Positions 24,314 through 31,700 of a DNA stretch of 34,610 nt are shown here, in pieces. The notes under the pieces are model-generated. The model had not been told where the DNA came from and did no database searches. It saw only the letters and a list, made by a program, of their open reading frames with translations. The position numbers and the translations under genes are program-made. Where the stretch lies: NCBI GenBank assembly GCA_011525805.1, contig WYBR01000054.1:1-34610 (forward strand), given 5' to 3'. This DNA comes from Vicinamibacteraceae bacterium. Its GTDB lineage: Bacteria; Planctomycetota; Phycisphaerae; Phycisphaerales; UBA5793. Position 1 is the stretch's first letter. Each line of letters starts with the position of its first letter.

Positions 24314-25261
24314 TCACCGCCTCCGCTCCCTTCTGCGGAACAGTTGCATGAGGGTGTGGATGAAGGGGCGGCCGGTGTAGACCTCGACAAAGTCCACGCC
24401 GAGGCGGCGAAACCGCTCGGAGAGCGAGCGGTCGTTCGCGGCCATGTGCCGCTCGAACTCCCGCCGCGCCCGGCGCGAACCGGCGTCGAAGCAGAACCGC
24501 TCGCCGGTCTCGGCGTCCTCAAACTCGATCAGCCCCGCGGCCGGCATGGCGTGCTCGAGCGGGTCGGTAATGCGCACGCCGATGACGTCGTGTCGGCGGT
24601 CGAGAAGGCGCAAGGCGGTATCGAAGTCGCTCGATGGGCGCGGGCCGAGGCGCCCGTTGCCGGGCGCGCTCCGGCGGCCGTCGCGGGCCGGCGCCTCGAT
24701 CGCGGCGATGAAGTCGGAGACGACAAAGACCACCGCCCGGCGCTTGAGCACGCGGCCGAGGTACTCGAGGGTTCCGGCGATGTTCGTGCCGCGACGCCTC
24801 GGATTGAAGTCCAGCAGTTCGCGAATGAGCCGCTGCACGTGCCGCGAGCCTTTCTTGGGCGGGACGAAGTGCTCGATGTGGTCGGTAAAAATGAGCAGGC
24901 CGACCTTGTCGTTGTTGGCGATCGCGGTAAAGGCGAGCACCGCGCACAACTCCGTGGCGGTGCGGTTCTTGAAACGGTCGACCGAGCCGAACTGCCCGGA
25001 GCCGCTCAGGTCCACGGCGAAGATGATGGTGAGTTCGCGCTCCTCGACGTACTTCTTGACGAAAGGCGTTCCGGTCCGGGCCGTCACGTTCCAGTCGATC
25101 GTGCGCACGTCGTCGCCGGGCTGATACTCGCGCACCTCGGCGAACTCCATCCCCCGCCCTTTGAACGCGCTCGAGTACTCGCCTGCGAAGTCCTCGTTCA
25201 CCGCGCGCCGCGTGAGGATCTGCAACTGCCGAACCTGTCGCATCAGTTCTTCGGGGAGCAT
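24314..25261 (-). CDS. DUF58-family protein of the Bat/MoxR operon
   Basis: 315 residues. The DUF58 signature is clear: REYQPGDDVRTIDWNVTART at 44-63 and VKKYVEERELTIIFAVDLSGS (68-88). The last segment resembles a VWA beta strand with an incomplete MIDAS (D84-L-S-G-S). DUF58 genes nearly always follow moxR and are believed to act as its partner or substrate; no reaction is known. No signal peptide or membrane helix, so it is cytoplasmic. GAGGA precedes the ATG. It is separated from moxR by 210 bases of repeat-bearing DNA. Confidence 0.93.
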   Translation of the reverse strand: MLPEELMRQVRQLQILTRRAVNEDFAGEYSSAFKGRGMEFAEVREYQPGDDVRTIDWNVTARTGTPFVKKYVEERELTIIFAVDLSGSGQFGSVDRFKNRTATELCAVLAFTAIANNDKVGLLIFTDHIEHFVPPKKGSRHVQRLIRELLDFNPRRRGTNIAGTLEYLGRVLKRRAVVFVVSDFIAAIEAPARDGRRSAPGNGRLGPRPSSDFDTALRLLDRRHDVIGVRITDPLEHAMPAAGLIEFEDAETGERFCFDAGSRRARREFERHMAANDRSLSERFRRLGVDFVEVYTGRPFIHTLMQLFRRRERRR

Positions 25262-25294
25262 GAGTCCTCATTGAATCGTTCGCAAAACGTTCAA

Positions 25295-25328
25295 CACAAA
25301 GGCACCAAGGCATGAAGACACAAAGAAG
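25295..25328. repeat. CACAAAGGCACCAAGG-type intergenic repeat
   Basis: The stretch consists of imperfect short A/G-rich repeats around ACAAAG and CCAAGG (CACAAAGGCACCAAGG, then CATGAAG, then ACACAAAG). It lies 34 bases upstream of the DUF58 start, between moxR and the DUF58 gene. Similar strings are, as far as I recall, scattered in the intergenic DNA of several environmental bacteria. No function known. Confidence 0.5.
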
Positions 25329-25350
25329 AATCGGTCGGACTTCCCGAAGC

Positions 25351-25466
25351 GCTCCGCTGCGCAAAGCCTTCGCGTCGTCATTCGACCCCGAGGCTCATGA
25401 CCCCGAGGGGCGGCTAACATAGGTGATTGACGTCGCACACTCGCTCCCTTGATGCCTTGATGCCCT
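25351..25466. repeat. Dispersed repeat module, second copy, with GATGCCTT units
   Basis: 25351-25377 matches 24209-24235 at 24 of 27 positions. GATGCCTT and GATGCCCT at 25451-25466 match the 24266-24297 array. Order and orientation of both modules are the same as on the other side of the DUF58 gene, although the distance between them differs (about 73 versus 30 bases). Confidence 0.65.
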
Positions 25467-25471
25467 CTTCC

Positions 25472-26461
25472 TCACGGCACGGGCACATGATCGAAGATCT
25501 TCTTCACGATCGCATCATTATCCAGCCCCTCCGCCTCGGCTTCGTAACTGGCGATCACGCGGTGGCGCAGCACGTCCAGGCCGACGGACTTGACGTCCTG
25601 TGGCGTGACGTAGCCGCGGCGCTGGAGAAACGCCCGCGCCTTGCCCGCGAGCGTCAGCGCCAGCGTGGCGCGCGGCGAGGCGCCGTAGTCGATCAGCCGC
25701 CCGATGTCCAGGCCGTACTCCTGCGGCCGGCGCGTCGCGTGAACCACGTCCACGATGTAGTCCTTGATCTTGTCGTCGATGAAGATCTGATCGACCACCC
25801 GCCGCGCCTCGCGGATCTCATCGAGGGTGATGACCGCTGCGATCGGCGGCCGCGCCTGCGTCGAGGCCATGCGGTCGAGCACCTGCCGCTCCTCGGCCTT
25901 GCTCGGGTACGTCACCTTCAACTTGAGCATGAAGCGATCGACCTGCGCCTCGGGCAGCGGATACGTCCCCTCCTGCTCGATGGGATTCTGCGTGGCGAGG
26001 ACGAGGAACGGATCGTCGAGGGGCCAGGTCGTCTCGCCGATGGTCACCTGCCGCTCCTGCATCGCTTCGAGGAGCGCGCTCTGCACCTTCGCCGGCGCGC
26101 GGTTGATCTCGTCGGCGAGGACGATGTTGGCGAAGATCGGCCCCTTGCGAGGCGTGAAGACCCCCTCGCGCGGGTTGTAGATCAGCGTCCCGATCAGGTC
26201 CGCCGGCAACAGGTCGGGCGTGAACTGGAGGCGCTGAAACTTCGCGTGGATCGCCTGCGCCAGCGTGCTCACCGTCAGCGTCTTGGCCAGTCCCGGCACC
26301 CCCTCCAGCAGCACGTGCCCGTTCGTGAGCAGGCCGATCAGCAGCCCGTCGATCATGTACCGCTGCCCGACGATGCGCTGCTCGACGGCGTCAATGATGC
26401 GGCCGACGAAAGCACTCTTGTCCTCCACGGTGCGGGCGATTCCCATGACGTCGACGGCCAT
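25472..26461 (-). CDS. moxR: MoxR-family AAA+ ATPase
   Basis: 329 residues. Walker A GVPGLAKT at 54-61 has the form typical of MoxR, Walker B is VLADE at 114-118, followed by INRAPAKVQSALLEAMQERQV, and the sensor region is ATQNPIEQEGTYPLPEAQVDRF at 156-177. The C-terminal helical lid follows. The cytoplasmic enzyme uses ATP to remodel or insert cofactors into partner proteins, here presumably the DUF58 and VWA proteins encoded downstream. The ATG at 26461 is chosen because GGAGAG lies about 8 bases upstream; the frame continues upstream without conserved sequence. First gene of the Bat operon. Confidence 0.96.
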   Translation of the reverse strand: MAVDVMGIARTVEDKSAFVGRIIDAVEQRIVGQRYMIDGLLIGLLTNGHVLLEGVPGLAKTLTVSTLAQAIHAKFQRLQFTPDLLPADLIGTLIYNPREGVFTPRKGPIFANIVLADEINRAPAKVQSALLEAMQERQVTIGETTWPLDDPFLVLATQNPIEQEGTYPLPEAQVDRFMLKLKVTYPSKAEERQVLDRMASTQARPPIAAVITLDEIREARRVVDQIFIDDKIKDYIVDVVHATRRPQEYGLDIGRLIDYGASPRATLALTLAGKARAFLQRRGYVTPQDVKSVGLDVLRHRVIASYEAEAEGLDNDAIVKKIFDHVPVP

Positions 26462-26625
26462 CGGCGGTCTCTCCATCCGGATCGGGTTGAAGGATTGTTG
26501 GCGTTTCGGCGGCACATTCCCCGCGCAGGCCAATCGGGCGCCACGCCGGGGCGCCGCCGACACCTTGTACTGACGCACCGGCATTGCGTTTCCGTCATCG
26601 CGGTCACCAGCCCGGTCAATGGGCG

Positions 26626-27093
26626 TCAGCGGCCTGCCGGGCCGGATGAGGCGAGGTGCCGGGCAATCGCCTCGAACGTGTCGCGCCAGCCTTTCTCACA
26701 GGCCCGCAAGCACTCGTCCGCCTCGGGACCAGCGGGAAACCCATGCTGCTCGACGCGCAGAATGCAGCCGCCGGCCGTCGGCGCGATGGTGAACTCGGTG
26801 CGGAAGTCCGCCTCGAAGGGCAGCGGACCTGACCGGGCGCGATAGCGATAGTCGCCCAAGACGATGCGCCGCGGTGGGTCGAAGACGATCATCTGCGCGA
26901 CGGTGAGGTAGTCGGGGTCGTTCTCATCCTCGCCCCACGCCGCCGCCCACGTGCCGCCCTCGATGGGTTCGACGATGCATCGGGCGGCGCCCCACCAGCC
27001 GCGAATGTCGCTGGGCGTGATGAGCAGGTCAAAGACGCGCGGTGGCGCGGCCGGTAGTTCCATCTCGTGTGTGTGACTGCGCGTGGGGCTCAT
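26626..27093 (-). CDS. SRPBCC (AHSA1/START-like) domain protein
   Basis: 155 residues of a helix-grip fold of the Aha1/CalC type. Typical segments are MELPAAPPRVFDLLITPSDIRGWWG at the start, PPRRIVLGDY in the middle and a C-terminal GWRDTFEAIARHL. The fold encloses a cavity for a small hydrophobic ligand, but no ligand can be named. The ATG at 27093 is preceded by GGGAG. The membrane-protein gene on the same strand ends 22 bases before it, so the two are probably co-transcribed. The moxR leader lies 164 bases downstream. Confidence 0.85.
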   Translation of the reverse strand: MSPTRSHTHEMELPAAPPRVFDLLITPSDIRGWWGAARCIVEPIEGGTWAAAWGEDENDPDYLTVAQMIVFDPPRRIVLGDYRYRARSGPLPFEADFRTEFTIAPTAGGCILRVEQHGFPAGPEADECLRACEKGWRDTFEAIARHLASSGPAGR

Positions 27094-27115
27094 GCCGCTC
27101 CCGAGTACGACGGCG

Positions 27116-27712
27116 TCAGGATGGGGCGCCGCGCCGGCGGCCTCCGCCGACCACCAGCGCCATGCCCGTCCCCGAAATCGCCCACCCGGCGACCTGGTCA
27201 AGCGTTTCAGCCGTAAGCCACGCCGTCGGAAAGCCGTACCAGTTCCAGTGCGAGAAGGAGATGGACGCGGGAATGACAAGGCCGATGAAGATGGACGAGA
27301 GCACCATCGGCACGAGGGACATCCGCGCCATCGTGAAGATGCAGGCCACGAGCAGCGCCGCGACGACGTTGCTGGCAAACTCGCCCAGGAGCCGCTCGGG
27401 CGGCATCATGACTTCCTTGCCCGTGCCCTTGTTGTAGAGGATGAGGCCCGTCGGGCCGGCGGCGTACTTCTTGAGCCAGGCCGCCTCCTGCTCCTTCGTG
27501 AAGTTCTTCGCGTCGGCCCCGCCCCAGCCGGGATAGAAGTACACGCCGGGCTCGAGGGAAGCGCCTTCAAGCGCGGCGACGACGGCCGGCTCCGCCTGCG
27601 GAGGCATCGAGTCCATGCCCATCTCGCCCAGACCGAGGACCATGTGCGACGCCGCCCCCCAGCCGAACATCAGAACGCCGCCGACCACCGCCGCCACGAG
27701 CAAACGAATCAT
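27116..27712 (-). CDS. Membrane protein of unknown function
   Basis: 198 residues. One N-terminal helix (4-24) is followed by an extracytoplasmic loop (about 30-105, rich in Met and Gly, GEMGMDSMPP and GVYFYPGWGG) and three more helices (about 111-128, 134-152, 172-190) with an HWNWYGFPTAW segment between the last two. I do not recognise a family. The ATG at 27712 is chosen because AGG-rich sequence lies at a usable distance and the first membrane helix begins immediately. Its partner gene downstream codes for the SRPBCC protein. A function cannot be given. Confidence 0.75.
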   Translation of the reverse strand: MIRLLVAAVVGGVLMFGWGAASHMVLGLGEMGMDSMPPQAEPAVVAALEGASLEPGVYFYPGWGGADAKNFTKEQEAAWLKKYAAGPTGLILYNKGTGKEVMMPPERLLGEFASNVVAALLVACIFTMARMSLVPMVLSSIFIGLVIPASISFSHWNWYGFPTAWLTAETLDQVAGWAISGTGMALVVGGGRRRGAPS

Positions 27713-27841
27713 GCGCGACCTGCCTTTCGTTGAGTTGCACCCCCGGGGACACGAAACGCGCCGCGGGATCATGCGCGGCCAATCCGCGGTGTCAAGGCGC
27801 GCCTGGCAGGGGACGCACGAGAACTGAGGGCTATTCACACA

Positions 27842-27904
27842 GGGATGGTGCGGGCTTTCAGCCCTCAGGATCGTACAGGCTGGAAAACCTGTACCACCAT
27901 TCCC
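27842..27904. repeat. REP-like element able to fold as a three-way junction
   Basis: Two hairpins, GGGCT-TTC-AGCCC (27852-27864) and GTACAGG-N8-CCTGTAC (27873-27894), are enclosed by a third stem, ATGGTG (27845-27850) with CACCAT (27895-27900), which extends into GGG/CCC with one extra T. The aldo/keto reductase stop lies 13 bases to the right. The region 27713-27916 otherwise shows no gene. Confidence 0.7.
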
Positions 27905-27916
27905 TTGCTCCGTCCC

Positions 27917-28876
27917 TCACACCCCCAGGATCATATTGATGCGGTCGAGCACGGCCTCGTGGAGGTCGATCTCGGCGGCGGCGATGTTCTCGCGCAACTG
28001 CTCCACCTTCGTCGCGCCGACGATGCAGCTGCTCAGTTCGCTCCGCCGCAGGCACCAGGCCAGCGCAAGTTGCGAAGCCGTGCAACCCATGCCTTCGGCC
28101 ACCTTCGCGAGGTCGGCGGCCTTGCGGAGATTCTCCTCCGTCATGCGCGGCCGCATCCACTGTCCCTGCTTCTCGTCGGCCGCCCGCGTGCCGCTCGGCG
28201 GCGCCTGGCCCGGCTGGTACTTGCCCGTCAGAATGCCCTGCGCCAACGGGCTGAAGACGACCACGCCCAGACCCAGGCTCGCGCACGTCTGCAGGATGTT
28301 CTTCTCGACGCCGCGTTCGAGCATGTTGTAGACGGGCTGGTTCGACGCCGGCCGCGGCCAGTCGTGCTCATCGCAGATCGAGACCGCCTCGCGGATCTGG
28401 TCGCTCGTCCACTCGCTCACCCCCCAGTAGAGGACCTTGCCCTGCGCGATGAGGTCATTGAACGCCCGGCAGGTCTCGTGCAGCGGCGCGTTCGCGTCGA
28501 AGCGGTGGCACTGGTAGAGGTCGATGTAATCGGTGCGCAACTCGCACAGCGAGTGATGGCACTGCTCGAAAATGTGCTTGCGCGACAGGCCGCGGTCGTT
28601 GACGCCGGGGAAAGGATGCTCGCCGTAAGGGAAGTAAACCTTGGTGGCGAGGACGTAGGTGTCGCGGCGGAAGGGCGCGAGGGACTCGCCGACGAGCGCT
28701 TCGGTCTCGCCGTTGCCGTAGACGTTGGCGGTGTCGAAGAAGTTGACGCCGTTCTCGTAGGCGGCGCGGTGGAGGCGCTGGGCGAGTTCGGCCCCCTTGT
28801 TGCGGATCGTCAGCCACGACCCGAAACTGATCGTGGAAACCTGCACGCCCCATTGCCCCAGCCGGCGGTACTTCAT
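27917..28876 (-). CDS. Aldo/keto reductase
   Basis: 319 residues of the NAD(P)H-dependent AKR barrel, close to the potassium-channel beta-subunit-like group (KYRRLGQWGVQVSTISFGSW at the start). The catalytic tetrad is visible: Asp48 (NFFDTANVY), Tyr53, Lys79 (ATKVYF) and His124 (YQCHRFD). The cofactor segment VVFSPLAQGILTGKY and the C-terminal IVGATKVEQLRENIAA are in place. It reduces aldehydes or ketones; the natural substrate is unknown. GGGAGG precedes the ATG at ideal distance. It diverges from aat. Confidence 0.94.
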   Translation of the reverse strand: MKYRRLGQWGVQVSTISFGSWLTIRNKGAELAQRLHRAAYENGVNFFDTANVYGNGETEALVGESLAPFRRDTYVLATKVYFPYGEHPFPGVNDRGLSRKHIFEQCHHSLCELRTDYIDLYQCHRFDANAPLHETCRAFNDLIAQGKVLYWGVSEWTSDQIREAVSICDEHDWPRPASNQPVYNMLERGVEKNILQTCASLGLGVVVFSPLAQGILTGKYQPGQAPPSGTRAADEKQGQWMRPRMTEENLRKAADLAKVAEGMGCTASQLALAWCLRRSELSSCIVGATKVEQLRENIAAAEIDLHEAVLDRINMILGV

Positions 28877-28949
28877 CGAATCCTCCCGTCGCGATCGCGG
28901 TTCCGTCGCATTCGGAGGCATTCTATCGTCCTGCGACCGCGACACGACC

Positions 28950-29579
28950 ATGACGCCTCGCTCCACGCCGCTGACGCCGCGACTGCTCCTGAGCGCCTAC
29001 GCGCAAGGGTGGTTTCCCATGGGCGATCCGGAGACGGGCGAGATTCACTGGTACAGCCCCGACCCGCGCGGGCATCTGCCGCTGGAGGCGTTTCACGTTC
29101 CCGATTCGCTGCGCAAACGGGTGCGGAGCGACGTGTTCGAGATCCGCTTCGACACGGCCTTCGAGGAAGTGATGCGGCAATGCGCCCGGCCGCGGCCCGG
29201 GCAGGGCGACACGTGGATCAACGAGGAGATCATCGCGGCGTACGTGCAACTGCACGAGCGCGGCCTGGCGCACAGCGTCGAGGCGCGGCGCGAGGGACGG
29301 CTGGTGGGCGGACTCTACGGCGTGTCGATCCACGCCGCCTTCTTCGGCGAGTCGATGTTCAGCCGCCCCGACATCGGCGGCACTGACGCGAGCAAAGTCT
29401 GCCTCGTGGCGCTCGTCGAACACCTCAAGGCGCGAGGCTACACACTGCTCGACACCCAGTTTGTCAACGAGCATCTCGCGCAGTTCGGATGCGCCGCGAT
29501 CGCACGCGACGAGTATCTCCATCGCCTCAACGAAGCGCTGCGCCGCGCTGAAGTGTCGTGGCACAACTCCACGAAATAA
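28950..29579 (+). CDS. aat: Leucyl/phenylalanyl-tRNA-protein transferase
   Basis: 209 residues, slightly shorter than the Escherichia coli enzyme. Family motifs: LLLSAYAQGWFPMG at about 14-27, IHWYSPDPRGHLPLEAFHVP, DTWINEEIIAAYVQLHERG and the C-terminal GGLYGVSIHAAFFGESMFSR, followed by TLLDTQFVNEHLAQFG. It transfers Leu or Phe from tRNA to proteins with N-terminal Arg or Lys, marking them for ClpS/ClpAP. It acts in the cytoplasm. The start lacks a strong ribosome site, but the conserved domain begins right after it. It diverges from the aldo/keto reductase. Confidence 0.95.
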   Translation: MTPRSTPLTPRLLLSAYAQGWFPMGDPETGEIHWYSPDPRGHLPLEAFHVPDSLRKRVRSDVFEIRFDTAFEEVMRQCARPRPGQGDTWINEEIIAAYVQLHERGLAHSVEARREGRLVGGLYGVSIHAAFFGESMFSRPDIGGTDASKVCLVALVEHLKARGYTLLDTQFVNEHLAQFGCAAIARDEYLHRLNEALRRAEVSWHNSTK

Positions 29580-29609
29580 CACAGCGCGTGCGCCGCTTGC
29601 ACCTTCGCC

Positions 29610-29903
29610 TCAGTCTTCCGCGATCTCATCGAGCAGATCGAGTTCCGCGTCGCGCAGGTCGTCCTGCGCCATCTCCAGCGCCTGGTTGAGCGAAGCGATG
29701 AGGCGCTTGGTCGAACTGATCGCCTGGTCCATGCTGCGGCGGCTGACGATCTGGCCCGCGAATGGCTGCGGCTGCTGCCGGTCCACCGCTTGCTGCGCGC
29801 TGAGCAGGCTCGAGAGCAGCACCTCCGCCTTGTCCCGCGCGGCGTTCGTCTCGATCAGAACGCGCAGCCGGCTGCCGAAGCGATTGCGCTTTCGCAGATC
29901 CAT
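29610..29903 (-). CDS. Small helical protein of unknown function
   Basis: 97 residues without cysteine. It should form two or three long helices (about 15-40, 52-78, 80-95) and has an acidic end (DDLRDAELDLLDEIAED) opposite a basic start (MDLRKRNRFGSRLR). No family is recognised. GGGAGG lies at good distance before the ATG, and codon pattern resembles its neighbours, so it looks genuine. It follows the CapD-like gene on the same strand by 98 bases and converges with aat. Confidence 0.7.
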   Translation of the reverse strand: MDLRKRNRFGSRLRVLIETNAARDKAEVLLSSLLSAQQAVDRQQPQPFAGQIVSRRSMDQAISSTKRLIASLNQALEMAQDDLRDAELDLLDEIAED

Positions 29904-30001
29904 CCCCGACCTCCCGCGCCCGATAAGGCAACGCCCGACAACCCGGACGCCGCAGTGGACGCCCCGGCGCTATCGACCGGATGCGTACGGAGGTGAAACG
30001 C

Positions 30002-31594
30002 TCAGGCCACGAGAGACTCGGGTCGGGGAACGATTCGCGGCTCAAGGCTCTTCGGCGCCTCGCCGCACTCGGGCACGAGCGAAAAGACCAGGCGCTGGGC
30101 CTCGATCGCATCGCCCCGCTCGCAGCAGCGCTGGAGCAGCGCGACCATTTCGCGGACCTGCCCCGCCTCGGGCGGCGGCATCGTCCAGATGTGGATCCCC
30201 GGATGCGCCGTCGGCCGCATCGATTCGCCGTCGCACGCGAGTTCCTCGAACAATTTCTCCCCCGGCCGGATGCCCGTGAAGACGATCGGCATCGTGCCTT
30301 GCGAGCCGTCACGTCTTCGTGACGGGTCGCGCGCGACGTTCACACCGTTCCCAACTCCCGCGCCCTCCTCGATCCGCGCCTCCAACCCGTGCGCGCGAAT
30401 GAAGCGCTTGGCGAGGTCGAGGATGCGGATCGGCTCGCCCATGTCCAGCAGGAGCACCTCGCCTCCCTTGCGGTCCTCGAGGGCCGCGGCCTGAAGGACG
30501 AGCGACGCGGCCTCGGGGATCGTCATGAAATAGCGCGTCATGTCCGGGTGCGTGACCGTCACCGGCCCGCCCTGGCGGATCTGCTCAGCCCAGATGGGCA
30601 GCACCGAGCCTGACGACGCCAGCACGTTTCCGAAGCGCACCATGCGGAAGACCGCCTCGCTGTTCTGATTCATGTGTTGCACGTACAACTCGGCGAGGCG
30701 CTTGGTCGCCCCCATCGTCGAAGTCGGGTTCACCGCCTTGTCGGTGCTGATCATCACGAAGCGCTCGCAGCCGCATGCGGCCGCGGCATCGGCGATCGCG
30801 ACGGTGCCGAGAAAGTTGTTGCGGATCGCCTCGATCGGATGGTCCTGCATCATCGGCACGTGCTTGTGGGCGGCGGAGTGGAAGATGACCTGAGGCCGAA
30901 TCTCGCGGCACAGCGCCGCCGTGCGCGACGCATCGGTGACGTCGTGCAGCAATGCCCGGCGGCGCAGCTGCCCCGCGAGCCGCGCGATCTGCCGGTCGAT
31001 CTCGAAGAGCGCGTTTTCGCTTCGCTCCATGAGGATGAGTTCCGCCGGCTCGAAGGCGGCGCAGCGCCGCGCCAGTTCCGAGCCGATCGAGCCTCCCGCC
31101 CCGGTGATGAGCACCCTCCGGCCGGTGATCACCTCGCCGACGGCTCGCTCATCGATGGGACGCGGGCGCCGTCCGATCAGGTCGGACACGTCAATCTCGA
31201 ACTGGCTGCGCGGCCCGACGCCGGCGAGTTGATCCTCGATCGTCGCAAAGAAGCGGTCCGGCACGCCCAGACGCCGCACGCTCGTGCGCAGCGCCGCCAC
31301 CGCCTCGGACATCGCTGCCGGCAGGGAAATGATGACCGAATCGACAGTCTCAGGATTGACGAACTCGTCAAGTTGATGCGCCAGACCCAGGATTCGCACG
31401 CCCTCGCGCTCCAGTCGCTCGCGCGCCTGAGCATCCGCCTCGCGCCACAGCAGGGCGCCGGCGACGCGCGGCCGGGCCGACTCGGGAAGCAGAGACAACT
31501 GCGCTTGCACTTGGAGACACGTGGCGGCGGTCCCGATGATCAGCGCGCTCGGTGGTGCTGGTGGAGCGCTTAGGGTGGGGCAATCGGCGCGCAT
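30002..31594 (-). CDS. CapD/FlaA1-family nucleotide-sugar dehydratase, soluble form
   Basis: 530 residues. An N-terminal Rossmann-like domain (about 15-125) precedes an extended-SDR domain. NAD-binding GAGGSIGSE is at 165-173; the catalytic region is MISTDKAVNPTSTMGATKR, with Thr284 or Ser283, Met294 replacing Tyr, and Lys298, as in WbpM-type 4,6-dehydratases. Substrate is probably UDP-N-acetylglucosamine. The N-terminal membrane helices of CapD and WbpM are not present, so it should be cytoplasmic. Residues 411-434 (before PIVFTGIRPGEKLFEEL) are an insertion coded by palindromic DNA. No other polysaccharide gene is nearby. Confidence 0.92.
   Translation of the reverse strand: MRADCPTLSAPPAPPSALIIGTAATCLQVQAQLSLLPESARPRVAGALLWREADAQARERLEREGVRILGLAHQLDEFVNPETVDSVIISLPAAMSEAVAALRTSVRRLGVPDRFFATIEDQLAGVGPRSQFEIDVSDLIGRRPRPIDERAVGEVITGRRVLITGAGGSIGSELARRCAAFEPAELILMERSENALFEIDRQIARLAGQLRRRALLHDVTDASRTAALCREIRPQVIFHSAAHKHVPMMQDHPIEAIRNNFLGTVAIADAAAACGCERFVMISTDKAVNPTSTMGATKRLAELYVQHMNQNSEAVFRMVRFGNVLASSGSVLPIWAEQIRQGGPVTVTHPDMTRYFMTIPEAASLVLQAAALEDRKGGEVLLLDMGEPIRILDLAKRFIRAHGLEARIEEGAGVGNGVNVARDPSRRRDGSQGTMPIVFTGIRPGEKLFEELACDGESMRPTAHPGIHIWTMPPPEAGQVREMVALLQRCCERGDAIEAQRLVFSLVPECGEAPKSLEPRIVPRPESLVA
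30301..30330. repeat. Palindrome inside the CapD-like coding region
   Basis: CCGTCACG (30306-30313) pairs with CGTGACGG (30318-30325), loop TCTT, flanked by GCGA (30301-30304) and TCGC (30327-30330), which also pair across one G-G mismatch. It lies within the segment coding the extra residues 411-434 of the dehydratase (ARDPSRRRDGSQG). Confidence 0.75.
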
Positions 31595-31624
31595 GATTGG
31601 TTCGGATATCGGTTAGGTGCAACG

Positions 31625-31656
31625 CGCCTCGTGAACGAGTCTTCGTTCCAGAGGCG
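31625..31656. other. Interrupted hairpin in the capD/ispA divergent region
   Basis: CGCCTC (31625-31630) pairs with GAGGCG (31651-31656) and GAACGA (31633-31638) with TCGTTC (31643-31648), around loop GTCT, with a two-by-two mismatch. It lies in the 106-base gap between two divergent genes. It may be an operator or part of the ispA leader. Confidence 0.45.
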
Positions 31657-31700
31657 GCTAGGATTTCGACCGTCTTCCATACTCCGCCGGAGTCCGCCGC

